A stretch of DNA of 64,000 nt, taken from UBA1181 sp045639525 (lineage in GTDB: Bacteria; Bacteroidota; Bacteroidia; Bacteroidales; Paludibacteraceae). Under the pieces are notes generated by a model, which made no database searches, was not told the origin of the DNA, and saw nothing but the letters and a program-made list of their open reading frames with translations. The stretch lies in assembly GCA_045639525.1 (NCBI GenBank), contig JAZUDI010000005.1, forward strand, positions 62,001-126,000, written 5' to 3'. The position numbers and the translations under genes were made by a program. Below are positions 30,459-40,105 of this stretch, piece by piece; position 1 is the stretch's first letter; each line of letters opens with the position of its first letter.

Positions 30459-32141
30459 ATGGAAAGGATAAAAAATTTGTTGAAGGAGATCGGTTCACGA
30501 CTATATCAGCATAGAGTTACCACCATACTACTCACCATGCTTGGATGGCTGGGAAGCATCGATATCTACCACAAACTTTTGCAAGAGGGCCACTCGATGC
30601 CCCTACAGACCATCAAATGGGTTTCCATCTCATTACTGTTCGCACTGCTACTAACTATCCTGACCAGTTGTAAAAACAAGGCCATTAAGGTAATAGGCAT
30701 CCTCGTCTCAACCCTCTACACCTCACTCGCTATCATCAATGCCATATCCTATCAATTCTGGGGGTTCGGCATCAGTTGCAGAATGTTCACCATCATAATG
30801 GAGAGCAACGAGAGAGAGAGCGGCGAATTTATTAATCACACCATCGGAAACTTTGCCTCCATCGATTTCATCACCAATTTGGCGATCTTTTTAGCGATTG
30901 CGGCACTCCTTATCTGGAGCGTGAAAAAATTGTGTAAAGAGAGACCTTATCTCATTTTGGTGGGCATAATCGGTCTCATCGGCGTTGTCGCTTCAGGACT
31001 ACAACTGCAAAACACCACAGAGAAAAAGAATGTCAACATCCTTCTCAGAAGCCTCATCGACTACAGACGGACCCATCAAAACTTGAATAGCACATCCGAC
31101 AATAACTGGGGAGTGGATGAGAACAAATTATTGGAAAGTCTAAACGGGGATTACGTCATCGACAATGTGGTAATCGTCATTGGCGAATCGGCCTCAAGAA
31201 ACCACCATTCCATCTATGGATATGACTTGAACACCACCCCAAAATTACAGGAAAAAAGCGATGAACTCGTGATTTTTAACGATGCGATATCCTCCTACTC
31301 CACCACCAGCGAATCCATGAAGATGTTCTTTTCGTACAAAAACTACTCCACTCATAAGGGGGAGTGGTACGAATACCCATCGGTCCCTTCCATCTTCTCC
31401 CATTTAGGCTTCAAAACCTATTGGATTTCCAACCAAGAGAAGATGGGCCATTTCGGGGGATGCGAGGATTACTTCTCCAGCAAATGCGATAGCAGCGCTT
31501 TTGTGGGAATGCTCTTCTCGGGAGATAATCTGCAAGAGAAATATGATGAGGCATTGCTGCCTGAATTGTCCAAAATCATGAAAAATCCGGGAAAGAAACT
31601 GGTTGTGCTTCACCTGATGGGATCACACGGCGAATATTACAGAAGATATCCAAAGGAATTCGCCCGTTTCACCGAAGAAGAGATAGCGGACAGAGGAAGA
31701 GATTACTTAACCCGTTCCAAGAAAAAGACCATTGCTGAATATGAGAATTCCATCCTTTACAGCGATTACATCGTCTCCAATATCATTGATACGCTCAAGC
31801 AGCACAATCAACAAAAGACAATGATGATCTACTTCTCCGACCATGGAGAGGAGTTGTACGAGAAGAGAGATTTCGCAGGCCATTCCAACGGGTACGTGGA
31901 CATTCCTTTTATCATATGGACCAACGAGGCGACTCGCCTTCAATTAGGGGAGAAATACAAAGAAATCACCCAATCCATCGATGATCCCATCTCAATCGAG
32001 AACCTTCCGGACTTCCTCTTGGGTATCTCGGATATCAAGTATCAGATGTATGATCCGACATTGGACTTCACCTCCCCATCCTACCGACTGGAGAAAAGGT
32101 TTGCAGATGACGCTGTTTACATAAAGGGGCAATGTGACTAA
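30459..32141 (+). CDS. Phosphoethanolamine transferase-like membrane enzyme (1)
   Basis: A 560-residue protein. About five hydrophobic segments fill the first 185 residues; the periplasmic sulfatase-like domain starts near residue 235 with VVIVIGESASRNHHSIYGY, the metal-binding motif of the EptA/CptA family. The probable catalytic Thr lies in SSYSTTSESM at about 278-287, and YFSDHGEELYEKRDFAGHS near 458-476 gives the remaining metal ligands. These enzymes move phosphoethanolamine from phosphatidylethanolamine to lipid A, core or other glycans, and can confer resistance to cationic peptides. It is co-transcribed with the upstream glycosyltransferase. A paralogue lies at 34577. Confidence 0.88.
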   Translation: MERIKNLLKEIGSRLYQHRVTTILLTMLGWLGSIDIYHKLLQEGHSMPLQTIKWVSISLLFALLLTILTSCKNKAIKVIGILVSTLYTSLAIINAISYQFWGFGISCRMFTIIMESNERESGEFINHTIGNFASIDFITNLAIFLAIAALLIWSVKKLCKERPYLILVGIIGLIGVVASGLQLQNTTEKKNVNILLRSLIDYRRTHQNLNSTSDNNWGVDENKLLESLNGDYVIDNVVIVIGESASRNHHSIYGYDLNTTPKLQEKSDELVIFNDAISSYSTTSESMKMFFSYKNYSTHKGEWYEYPSVPSIFSHLGFKTYWISNQEKMGHFGGCEDYFSSKCDSSAFVGMLFSGDNLQEKYDEALLPELSKIMKNPGKKLVVLHLMGSHGEYYRRYPKEFARFTEEEIADRGRDYLTRSKKKTIAEYENSILYSDYIVSNIIDTLKQHNQQKTMMIYFSDHGEELYEKRDFAGHSNGYVDIPFIIWTNEATRLQLGEKYKEITQSIDDPISIENLPDFLLGISDIKYQMYDPTLDFTSPSYRLEKRFADDAVYIKGQCD

Positions 32142-32142
32142 C

Positions 32143-33585
32143 CTAATCACTCACCACCAATACCCTCTTTTGATTCATTATGTAAAGGCCTGGTTTCAGA
32201 TAGACAAACCGACGCACCCTGCTTCTGTTGTATTGAATCAACTCTCCCTTCACGGTATAAACGGAAGCCTCTGGAGACAACCATACACCACCCGCCGACA
32301 GTTCAAATTGGCTTTCCGTAACGACATCCTCCACCTCCGTTGGCAGTATATGAACCTCTCCGAATGAAAGGACGGAATCCGCCAATACCCATGAATAGAC
32401 AGGATAGAGATCGCTAGCATCAACCCACTTGTTCAACAAAGTGATGACACTGTCTAAAGCCTCTAAGTAGGTACTATCTTGCGGATTCAACTTCACTTCA
32501 CGCAAATGGTCCGCTTGGCCCTCATTTTGGAAGATAAGCAAGGCAGATAACGTATCTATCGTAGATGTTGAATCTAAAGGCTCCACAGATGTCAGTTTTG
32601 CCAAGTTGAAGACATTGTCAATCGTACCGTGTGCCGTATTTACCGCACATATCGCACCCGCAACACTATCCTCGGCACTGACGCTTCCCTCATTGAAAGA
32701 GTTATAGATATATCCGTCGGCATTGACCATACTGCCATTTACACCAGCGATTCCTCCACCCAATGTGATACTCTTCACTTCACCACCATTCTTACAATTG
32801 GAAATATATCCATCATTTCTTCCACAAATACCACCCGTGTAAGAGTCGCCCTCCACCAATCCAAGATTTACACATCTATCCACAAAAGCCTGCTCATGGC
32901 CATACTGCTCACAAGGGATATGATTATATCCGCCATTATATCCGACAATTCCTCCGTTACCTTTCTCTCCATCAGAATTTGCGGTATTGGTGCAGTTCAC
33001 CACCTCTCCATAATTGAAGCCTACAATTCCACCTGTCGCAGCGCAACTGGATACCAAAGCGTTATTCGAGCAATCCTTCACAATTCCCATATTCACGCCC
33101 GCTATTCCACCAACGATACTGGAACACCTCAATGCGCCATCCCCAATGTGACAATTCAACACTTGACCCTCATTTATTCCACAGATGGCACCCAAATAGT
33201 AATTGGTCCGTGCAGAAACAGTGGTTATGTATAAATTCTCGACTACCGCCTTTGGGCTTAGGCATCCAAAAAGTCCCGCGAAGTTTCCTCCATCCAATGC
33301 TAAATTGTTCAGACAATAATTCGCACCATCAAAATGGCCAGCAAACGGATGCATAAGATCACCTATCGGCGTCCATTTCTTGGAAGGCATCTTTAAATCC
33401 TGTTCCAATACGAAATAAAGACCTTCGCAACTATTTCCTTTACTTACCCATTGAGCCACCTCGGATAAATGTGAACTAGAGGATATGAGATAAGGATTGT
33501 CCGAAGTTCCATCTCCCTTCATAGACGATGCTATCGCACTAAAGGGTAGTACAACAAGCGATAATATATATATCAACTTCTTCAT
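32143..33585 (-). CDS. Secreted GLUG-repeat protein with T9SS-like tail
   Basis: A 480-residue secreted protein: signal peptide MKKLIYILSLVVLPFSAIA, then a start typical of such proteins (GDGTSDNPYLISSSSHL). Residues 80-330 hold about eight GLUG-type repeats, each with GGIAGxN or GGIxGxN (for example VGGIAGVNMGIVKDC and TGGICGRNDGYISNC), which form a beta-helix. The last 75 residues (SVYTVKGELI, then FVYLKPGLYIM, then KRVLVVSD) resemble the T9SS sorting domain. Probably a surface adhesin or glycan-binding protein. It converges on the phosphoethanolamine transferase gene with only one base between the stops, and lies seven bases after the GDPD gene, probably in one transcript. Confidence 0.8.
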   Translation of the reverse strand: MKKLIYILSLVVLPFSAIASSMKGDGTSDNPYLISSSSHLSEVAQWVSKGNSCEGLYFVLEQDLKMPSKKWTPIGDLMHPFAGHFDGANYCLNNLALDGGNFAGLFGCLSPKAVVENLYITTVSARTNYYLGAICGINEGQVLNCHIGDGALRCSSIVGGIAGVNMGIVKDCSNNALVSSCAATGGIVGFNYGEVVNCTNTANSDGEKGNGGIVGYNGGYNHIPCEQYGHEQAFVDRCVNLGLVEGDSYTGGICGRNDGYISNCKNGGEVKSITLGGGIAGVNGSMVNADGYIYNSFNEGSVSAEDSVAGAICAVNTAHGTIDNVFNLAKLTSVEPLDSTSTIDTLSALLIFQNEGQADHLREVKLNPQDSTYLEALDSVITLLNKWVDASDLYPVYSWVLADSVLSFGEVHILPTEVEDVVTESQFELSAGGVWLSPEASVYTVKGELIQYNRSRVRRFVYLKPGLYIMNQKRVLVVSD

Positions 33586-33592
33586 GACTCCA

Positions 33593-34348
33593 CTACTTTA
33601 AAAAATCGGTATATATCAGTACAAACTCCTTGCCTAAATGTTCGACGACAAAGTCCTCTTCGTTTACCGTATAAGCGGCAACATTGAGGGGGAAAAGGCA
33701 TTGAAATCTTCCAATTTCCTCTGTATCGGCAGTATAGTAAATGGTAATAAAATCGATAGGAGCTTTACCCATTATCATTGCTTCCACACTCTTGCCAATA
33801 AGTGTTTGCAACTCACTCTCTTTGGAGGACAACATAGCGTTAAATCCATGCTCGATCAAACTATAAAAGGCATCCAGGGAAAACGCCTCAACAATGATCC
33901 TATCCTTGTACGAAGAGAAAATCTTATCTAAGATCGAAACATCATCCAATTTGTCTGTCACCAACACCCAATCAGGATATTTCTCCAAATATTCGATAAT
34001 GGTTTTATAGGTGATAGGAGTATATTTGGAAAAAAGTCTTCTACTCTCAAACTCCGCTTGCGTTAATACAGAACTACCCAACTCCGGGAAGCCCGTATAA
34101 TCATTGAACAACTGCCAATCATGTACAGCTACCAGGCAACTATCCGAAGTCAACGAAAGGTCAAGTTCCACATAGACGTATCCCGACTGTAACGATGATT
34201 CCAATGCCTCAACACTATTGGTATATACCTCCCCATCATATCCGCCCGCACCGTGGGCTATGAGAGCTGGTAGGTTCTCATAAGCCCTTTGCGATGATAG
34301 ATTGAAGGAGGTCATCAACATCAACAATATACCCCAAAATCCTTTCAT
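33593..34348 (-). CDS. Secreted glycerophosphodiester phosphodiesterase
   Basis: A 251-residue protein from the ATG at 34348, with a signal peptide (GILLMLMTSFNLSS). GDPD family motifs: IAHGAGGYDGEVYTNSVEALE at about residues 31-51 (usually HRG and EN-T), YVELDLSLTSDSCLVAVHDW near 60-80 with the metal ligands Glu, Asp and His. The usual HRG is HGA here, which deserves attention because the Arg is often involved in phosphate binding. It hydrolyses glycerophosphodiesters to glycerol 3-phosphate and an alcohol in the periplasm. It is first in a unit with the GLUG protein and lies between two phosphoethanolamine-transferase-like genes, which suggests work on phospholipid or glycan head groups. 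Confidence 0.8.
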   Translation of the reverse strand: MKGFWGILLMLMTSFNLSSQRAYENLPALIAHGAGGYDGEVYTNSVEALESSLQSGYVYVELDLSLTSDSCLVAVHDWQLFNDYTGFPELGSSVLTQAEFESRRLFSKYTPITYKTIIEYLEKYPDWVLVTDKLDDVSILDKIFSSYKDRIIVEAFSLDAFYSLIEHGFNAMLSSKESELQTLIGKSVEAMIMGKAPIDFITIYYTADTEEIGRFQCLFPLNVAAYTVNEEDFVVEHLGKEFVLIYTDFLK

Positions 34349-34522
34349 TTTCACTTCCCCTTAATTCAGTTGTCGGCGCAACTTATGAATACTCATTTAA
34401 TTTATGGCGGAAAGATAATAATTAATAATTAATTCGGTTCTATTAAGAGAAGAGTTTTGAACCCCAATAGTTCACACTTGCCGCTCAAAATTGATTAGTG
34501 AATGTTTAATATCAAAAAATAT

Positions 34523-34530
34523 TAACTTTG
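34523..34530 (+). promoter_or_regulatory. Bacteroidetes -7 box
   Basis: TAACTTTG, 46 bases upstream of the second phosphoethanolamine transferase-like gene. Confidence 0.6.
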
Positions 34531-34576
34531 CAAACACATTTGACACTAGTAACCATTTAAGAACCATATCTCCACC

Positions 34577-36259
34577 ATGGAAAAAGAGACAATCATAAAT
34601 CGAATAGGAAAATTACTGACCACTCCTATCCGTTCTCACTTTTTTATTCTTGTATTTCTCTTGAATATCATTTCCAATCTATCCTCCCTGAGATATCAAA
34701 ACGGATTGGTCTATACCATAGAAATCATCTCCCTTTCCGCCTTAATAGCCTACGCTGAGAGCGTTATATACAGCCTGATTCCCACTAACGCGCTGAAAAA
34801 GATATATGGAGGATTTATCATACTGTTACACACGGCATTAGCAGTTATCGAATATTTCATTTTAATAAATTTCCGTAAGAATATAAACCAGGATGTCATC
34901 GACATTGTAGGAGAAACCAATCCCGAAGAATCTTCGGAGTTCCTGCAAACCTACTTCTCCTTCTCATCAATTTTAGCTTATATCATCATTACCATCCTGG
35001 TTTTAGCGCTCTTATATTTCGTAACAAAAAACATTTACAAGAGAGTTAAGTATACACCTATCGCACTATTGCTTGTCTTGGGTGGAGTGCTGACATTGGG
35101 GTATAGCGCATATAGCTTTATCCTATTTCGAGATGGTAAAAGCATACCTCAGCTCACCTCTCTGACGAGAAGCGCGCACGCGCTCTTTACGATGCGTAAC
35201 AACATGAAACAGATAGACCGCGTCTACGCCGCATGCAAAGAGCTCACTGTCACTCAAGATATACAAAAGAAACCAACCATCATCGTGATTGTGGGAGAGT
35301 CTCACTCCTTGCAACACTCGTCACTATACGGATACGCCAAATCCACCAATCCACTTCTAGGAGAACTACAAAAAGAGGGTTCCCTTCTCGCATACGACAA
35401 TGCGACCTGTGTGGAAACATTCACAACCGCATCGTTGAAGGCAGACTACTCCTTGGATTCACTGGGCGTTAATTACGACGAGATAGTTCTTTTCCCCGCT
35501 TGTTTCAAAAAGGCGGGATACCACACAGAACTATTTGACAACCAATATTTCGTGGGACAAGGCGTAAACATCATATCCAATAAGGAATTATCGGAGGAGT
35601 TGTTTGACGTAAGAAACAAGGATTCATACAAATACGATGGAGATATGGTGAACGACATTAAAGTCGAGAATGGACCCTCCTTGTATATGATTCACCTATA
35701 TGGTCAACACTATACCTATACGGACAGATATCCCGCCTCTTTCGAGAAATTCGAGGCTTCCCAATACAACAACAAATACACGGAAGCAGAGAGACAAACA
35801 ATGGCGGAATATGACAACGCCTGCCTATACAACGACTATGTTATCCACTCCATCATAGAGAAATTCAAGGATCAGTATTGTTGCCTTTTCTATTTTTCAG
35901 ATCACGGAGAAGAGGTATATGAATTGCGCAACTTTATGGGACATGGCGATGGCGAAACCTCTCCGGACATTCGATATCAAACGAATGTTCCGCTATTGGT
36001 ATGGATGTCGGAGGAATTCAGCAAAGATTACAAAGAGAAATTTGAACGGGCCATTCACTATCCGATATCCATGGATGATATAGGACACACTATTATCGAC
36101 GCGGCAGGTATTAGATGCAAGGATTTTGTCGAATCAAGAAGCTTTATCAGCGAACAGTACAACACGAATCGTAAAAGAATTGTCATGCACTCGATAGACT
36201 ATGATGCGTATGTGAAAGAACACTCACACATTGTCTTCGATAGTGAATCGAATAAATAA
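34577..36259 (+). CDS. Phosphoethanolamine transferase-like membrane enzyme (2)
   Basis: A 560-residue protein, the same length as the paralogue at 30459 but clearly diverged. Five hydrophobic segments in the first 190 residues precede a sulfatase-like periplasmic domain. IIVIVGESHSLQHSSLYGY near 234-252 is the metal-binding start, the probable catalytic Thr is in CVETFTTASLKAD near 276-288, and YFSDHGEEVYELRNFMGHG near 438-456 completes the site. It transfers phosphoethanolamine to a surface glycolipid or glycan. It is monocistronic, with its own -7 box, and is divergent from the GDPD gene. Two such enzymes in one locus suggest modification at two positions or of two molecules. Confidence 0.88.
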   Translation: MEKETIINRIGKLLTTPIRSHFFILVFLLNIISNLSSLRYQNGLVYTIEIISLSALIAYAESVIYSLIPTNALKKIYGGFIILLHTALAVIEYFILINFRKNINQDVIDIVGETNPEESSEFLQTYFSFSSILAYIIITILVLALLYFVTKNIYKRVKYTPIALLLVLGGVLTLGYSAYSFILFRDGKSIPQLTSLTRSAHALFTMRNNMKQIDRVYAACKELTVTQDIQKKPTIIVIVGESHSLQHSSLYGYAKSTNPLLGELQKEGSLLAYDNATCVETFTTASLKADYSLDSLGVNYDEIVLFPACFKKAGYHTELFDNQYFVGQGVNIISNKELSEELFDVRNKDSYKYDGDMVNDIKVENGPSLYMIHLYGQHYTYTDRYPASFEKFEASQYNNKYTEAERQTMAEYDNACLYNDYVIHSIIEKFKDQYCCLFYFSDHGEEVYELRNFMGHGDGETSPDIRYQTNVPLLVWMSEEFSKDYKEKFERAIHYPISMDDIGHTIIDAAGIRCKDFVESRSFISEQYNTNRKRIVMHSIDYDAYVKEHSHIVFDSESNK

Positions 36260-36297
36260 CTAAGAAAGGGGGAATCGTCAGGAACGACCCGTAAATG

Positions 36298-38085
36298 TCA
36301 TTTTTGGATCAATATTTCCGGTTTAGTAAAGATCGCAAAGCCCTTCATATTAGAGAAATCCTTTGAGTCCTTTTTTCTGCAATATATCAGAAACATAATA
36401 TTCCCATACAATCCCCTTTGGGAGATGGTCAACTTCTGCCATGTTCCCTTTTTATCGAAATCGTAATAAACTTCACGGGAATTCTGTTTTCTCTCCTCTA
36501 TTCGGATCGAGAGTTCGTCCGCGTCAAAATCCTCAGAGGCATAAAAATAGAGGGAATAAGAGAGACTATCACTCTCCTCCATCTGTTTTTGATCAATACG
36601 ATGATACATCATGGCCCAAGTCCGCCAGGTATCACTCATAGTTGTGCTATCAATTTTAAGTCCGTGACAACCTACTATCTCATCAGGTAATGTGCCGGGC
36701 AGATCATCCACTCGCTCAAAACCTCGTTGGAATCCACTGAACAACTCTCTCTTATCCTTGCCGTTATAGACAATGGAGGTGATCAAAATCACAATACCGA
36801 CAATCACTAACAAGATTATCTTCCTAAATGGCAAAAAACAACGTTCCCGCGCCTTTTCATCGACAATTCCAGCCAAAATCCAAATGGTGGTGATGGGATA
36901 AGTGCCGATGGAACGCGACATCATGGATTCGAAAAATAGGTTCACGCACAATGTGGGAATCCAGATCAAATAGAAGAGTCGCAATGGACTCTTTATGAAA
37001 AGAGGTGACACCAACGCCGCCACAAAGAGCAACAGACCGATGACACCATTCTCCAACAATATCTCCAAAAACTGATTATGCATTCCCCAGCGGGATTCAC
37101 TCGCATGCATATAATCTATTCGTTGATACTCAGCCGTCAGAAGATCGACAGAACCGCCCGCTCCTACGCCAATCCACGGATGAGAGGAGGCGTTATAGCA
37201 ATTTAAACCGCAGTCCCAAATAACAAAACGGGGATCCAGATCCTTTAGTGAAACTGAATCTCGAAAAAGGGAAAGAAGAAGATTGTTGATTCTATCATTC
37301 TGATATATGGCAAAAACAAAGAGTGCGAAAACCAGACCGACGAGTAAAAGAAATATGTGTCGTTTCAGATGTCGTTTCATTTCTCTAGAAATGATAAAGA
37401 ACATCACCATTAAAAGGGATATCAAAGATATTCGGGCATCTGACAAAAAGACGACGGACGATACAAGAAGGGTTATCATGAGAAAACAAAGGATCTTTCT
37501 CTTAGTCCACCCTTCGGAATAGATGTAATAGAATACGATGAGCGCCGTGATAAGATTGAAACAAAAGTAGGTGCGATGTGAAACCAACGACACTACGCCC
37601 ATGAAACACAATTGTAGGTTAAGAAACGAATAGGAGATATTGTCGAAGGCGGTAAACAGCGAGATAATAAAGATGATAGAGATGACCGTTGCCGCAGCAA
37701 AGGCTCCCAAGGCGAATGCCCTCAATATACGTTTCGATTGAAGAGGAACAACATCACGGAAGATAAACGCGATTGCCAGCAACAACATAGGCAACCGGAT
37801 TTCGAGTACCAATCGAACAAACGGTCGCATCTCCTGGACAACAAAAAGGGAGGAAATGATAGTATAGAGCATATAGGCTAAAATCAATAGAGATACAGGA
37901 TTGAACTGCACTCCATTCAGAGCCTTGCTCTTATAGAAATGGGTAAGGATGGAAATAAGGGATATTAATACAATGACTCCCGAGGCGACAGGAGAAAACT
38001 TCAGAAACGGAATGAAGAAAAAGGCCAGAACCAATAATTCATCCGTAATGTCCCTAAGGGTAATATTTGTACCACAATTTACCAT
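36298..38085 (-). CDS. O-antigen ligase-like membrane protein
   Basis: A 595-residue protein from the ATG at 38085; a GTG nine bases upstream is possible. About eleven hydrophobic segments cover residues 15-450. The Wzy_C region with a large periplasmic loop shows RFVIWDCGLNCYNASSHPWI, then GVGAGG and HNQFLEILLENG (about 290-350), the hallmark of the O-antigen ligase/polymerase family. The C-terminal 150 residues form a soluble beta-rich domain (LKIDSTTMSDTWRTWAMMY, then ending in IFTKPEILIQK), an addition not found in plain WaaL proteins. It joins or polymerises surface polysaccharide. It overlaps the EpsG-like gene by seven bases, consistent with one operon from 42757 downwards. Confidence 0.83.
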   Translation of the reverse strand: MVNCGTNITLRDITDELLVLAFFFIPFLKFSPVASGVIVLISLISILTHFYKSKALNGVQFNPVSLLILAYMLYTIISSLFVVQEMRPFVRLVLEIRLPMLLLAIAFIFRDVVPLQSKRILRAFALGAFAAATVISIIFIISLFTAFDNISYSFLNLQLCFMGVVSLVSHRTYFCFNLITALIVFYYIYSEGWTKRKILCFLMITLLVSSVVFLSDARISLISLLMVMFFIISREMKRHLKRHIFLLLVGLVFALFVFAIYQNDRINNLLLSLFRDSVSLKDLDPRFVIWDCGLNCYNASSHPWIGVGAGGSVDLLTAEYQRIDYMHASESRWGMHNQFLEILLENGVIGLLLFVAALVSPLFIKSPLRLFYLIWIPTLCVNLFFESMMSRSIGTYPITTIWILAGIVDEKARERCFLPFRKIILLVIVGIVILITSIVYNGKDKRELFSGFQRGFERVDDLPGTLPDEIVGCHGLKIDSTTMSDTWRTWAMMYHRIDQKQMEESDSLSYSLYFYASEDFDADELSIRIEERKQNSREVYYDFDKKGTWQKLTISQRGLYGNIMFLIYCRKKDSKDFSNMKGFAIFTKPEILIQK

Positions 38086-39161
38086 AACAGCCACTTATAT
38101 GGAATCTCCCTGAAGTAAACCAGATAACGGAAATAACCGATCATCACATATATAGACAAGAACGCAAAGACCACCCATCGGTTCCTATTTCTCTCTATAT
38201 GTCCAACCATATAGGATATCAGAATCATATAAGCAACCACAAAGAACTCCTTAAATCGAGCAAAAATCTCAAATGACGAGAATGCGATAAGTATTAAGGA
38301 AGATATGATAAAGAGATTCAGGAAAATATTAAAATATGGTTCCTTCTTCTCATAGTAGTTACGATAGAATAATGCGACAAACAGAATCACAAATATCTCA
38401 AAGAAGTTAAGTGGGTTAATAGTTCCCTTATCCGAGATATAACTAGCAAAACGACTGCCCATACCGAATGTCGAGGCAATTTGCACACATATATCTCGCA
38501 AGAGCGGGCCGGATAGACACAGTACAAAAGCGACAGAAAACATTATCAAAATCGTTTTTATACTCAACTTATAATTCAGTATAAAACATAATGGGATTAA
38601 GATAACGGCCGCATGATGTAGAGAGAAGGCTATCAGATTAAATAGAATATACTTCCAATACTCCTTTGACTTAACATACCGTATCGAAAATACAAAAAAG
38701 GCAATCGAAACCGCCTGTCGAATTAATGTGAAGTTATGCCAAAAGTATCCTTTGTACAGATAAAAAAGAATAGCGATAAAGACATACGGCGTATACTCCT
38801 TTAATGATGGGATAAATATGCCAAATGTTACTAACGCCATCATGAAAAAGAAGAAGTAAGGGCCACTCGTAAAGTCAATGGTGCGAATAAGCGAAGAGAG
38901 GAATACGAAACCCTCCTCAAAAGTTTTGGAACGATAATAAGGCTCATATAAACCCCTAAAATAATCTACGATATTCACAATACGACCATAGTAGGCTGCG
39001 TACATATCATAGTCATAACCACCCATATGATCCCGGAAAGCCGACATTGAAAACAGCAGCAATATGAAGGGTAAAGTGACGACAATGCGATTTTTTACGG
39101 GCTTCACATCAGTAGAAGCACATAGCAATGCCAATAGGATCAAGAGAATATAGAGTGCCAT
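38079..39161 (-). CDS. EpsG-family polysaccharide polymerase
   Basis: A 360-residue integral membrane protein with about ten hydrophobic segments. The region FRDHMGGYDYDMYAAYYGRI at about residues 43-62 is the GxDxxxY signature of the EpsG/Wzy family, and FLSSLIRTI and FVFSIRYVKSKEYWKYI follow as expected. These proteins polymerise repeat units of exopolysaccharide or O-antigen at the membrane. It sits between a family 2 glycosyltransferase and the O-antigen ligase-like gene. Two candidate polymerase/ligase genes side by side fit one polymerase plus one ligase. Confidence 0.83.
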   Translation of the reverse strand: MALYILLILLALLCASTDVKPVKNRIVVTLPFILLLFSMSAFRDHMGGYDYDMYAAYYGRIVNIVDYFRGLYEPYYRSKTFEEGFVFLSSLIRTIDFTSGPYFFFFMMALVTFGIFIPSLKEYTPYVFIAILFYLYKGYFWHNFTLIRQAVSIAFFVFSIRYVKSKEYWKYILFNLIAFSLHHAAVILIPLCFILNYKLSIKTILIMFSVAFVLCLSGPLLRDICVQIASTFGMGSRFASYISDKGTINPLNFFEIFVILFVALFYRNYYEKKEPYFNIFLNLFIISSLILIAFSSFEIFARFKEFFVVAYMILISYMVGHIERNRNRWVVFAFLSIYVMIGYFRYLVYFREIPYKWLLW

Positions 39162-39204
39162 GAATCTTAATTATTATTCATTCTGTTTGACAAAAATAAC
39201 AATA

Positions 39205-40080
39205 TTACTTCACCTTCCAACCATCAATCACATTCAGCATATAGCCTGGCACCAGTCCAAAGAACGTTGCGAAAAACGGCACTGTCTTCATGTTCTCGCA
39301 TATCCCTTTTCCATTCAAAAAGGCATATCGCCAAAATGATATGGAATTTTTCAAATAATATGGTAAGCGAGTTTTATGGTGAAAAATCTCAGCAAAATAG
39401 GTGGATGCGCCATTGGCGTTACATCTCAAATTACTGCGCACATGTTTGGTCATACCATCTTCGATGTATTCGAAGAGATAAATCGCCTGGGGAATATAGA
39501 CCGCATCATAATCTAAAGCCATTCTATTCCACATAACCCCTTCCGGACAAAACTTCTCATTACCGAATTTAGGCAATTTATACTTTCTAAAAACCTCTGT
39601 TTTTATCACCTCGGCCATATCTCCATATCCACCATAAACATTATGATAATCGAAGAAATTGGTCCTAAAATTCTCGGTGAAAGGGCAGAAAGGTGATTGA
39701 CTGGCAACTAACGCCTCTCTTAAAAAGACGAGACCACACAACTTATCATCCGCCTCAACAATATGCCAGTTCTTATAAATGGTCTCTACCGCATCCTTGG
39801 TGGCGTAGTCATCACTGTCTATTCTAAAAATTATGTTGCCGTTGGCCAACTCCGCACCTTGGTTGATCGTTTGGGAGAGACCCCAATTTTCACGTTTCAC
39901 ATAATTGATTGAGACCTTTCCTTCCGCTATATATGAACGAACTATCTCTTCGGTATTGTCTGTGCTACCATCATCGATAAGCAGCCATTCGAAACGTTTA
40001 TCGGTCTGATCTACCAACGATTGATAAAGACGGGGTAAGGTTTTGGATCGATTATATGTGGGTGTGAATACTGTAATCAT
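39205..40080 (-). CDS. Family 2 glycosyltransferase
   Basis: A 291-residue GT2 (GT-A fold) enzyme. It starts with ITVFTPTYNRSKTLPRLYQSL, has WLLIDDGSTDNTEEIV at about residues 34-49 and the metal-binding RIDSDDYA (DXD-type) near 90. The C-terminal half (YLFEYIEDGMTKHVRSN) has the usual acceptor-side variability. It adds one sugar to the growing repeat unit on the inner face of the membrane. The gene belongs to the polysaccharide operon; 25 bases separate it from the flippase gene upstream. Confidence 0.9.
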   Translation of the reverse strand: MITVFTPTYNRSKTLPRLYQSLVDQTDKRFEWLLIDDGSTDNTEEIVRSYIAEGKVSINYVKRENWGLSQTINQGAELANGNIIFRIDSDDYATKDAVETIYKNWHIVEADDKLCGLVFLREALVASQSPFCPFTENFRTNFFDYHNVYGGYGDMAEVIKTEVFRKYKLPKFGNEKFCPEGVMWNRMALDYDAVYIPQAIYLFEYIEDGMTKHVRSNLRCNANGASTYFAEIFHHKTRLPYYLKNSISFWRYAFLNGKGICENMKTVPFFATFFGLVPGYMLNVIDGWKVK

Positions 40081-40105
40081 AGCATATTAGAATACTTAAA
40101 TGGTT

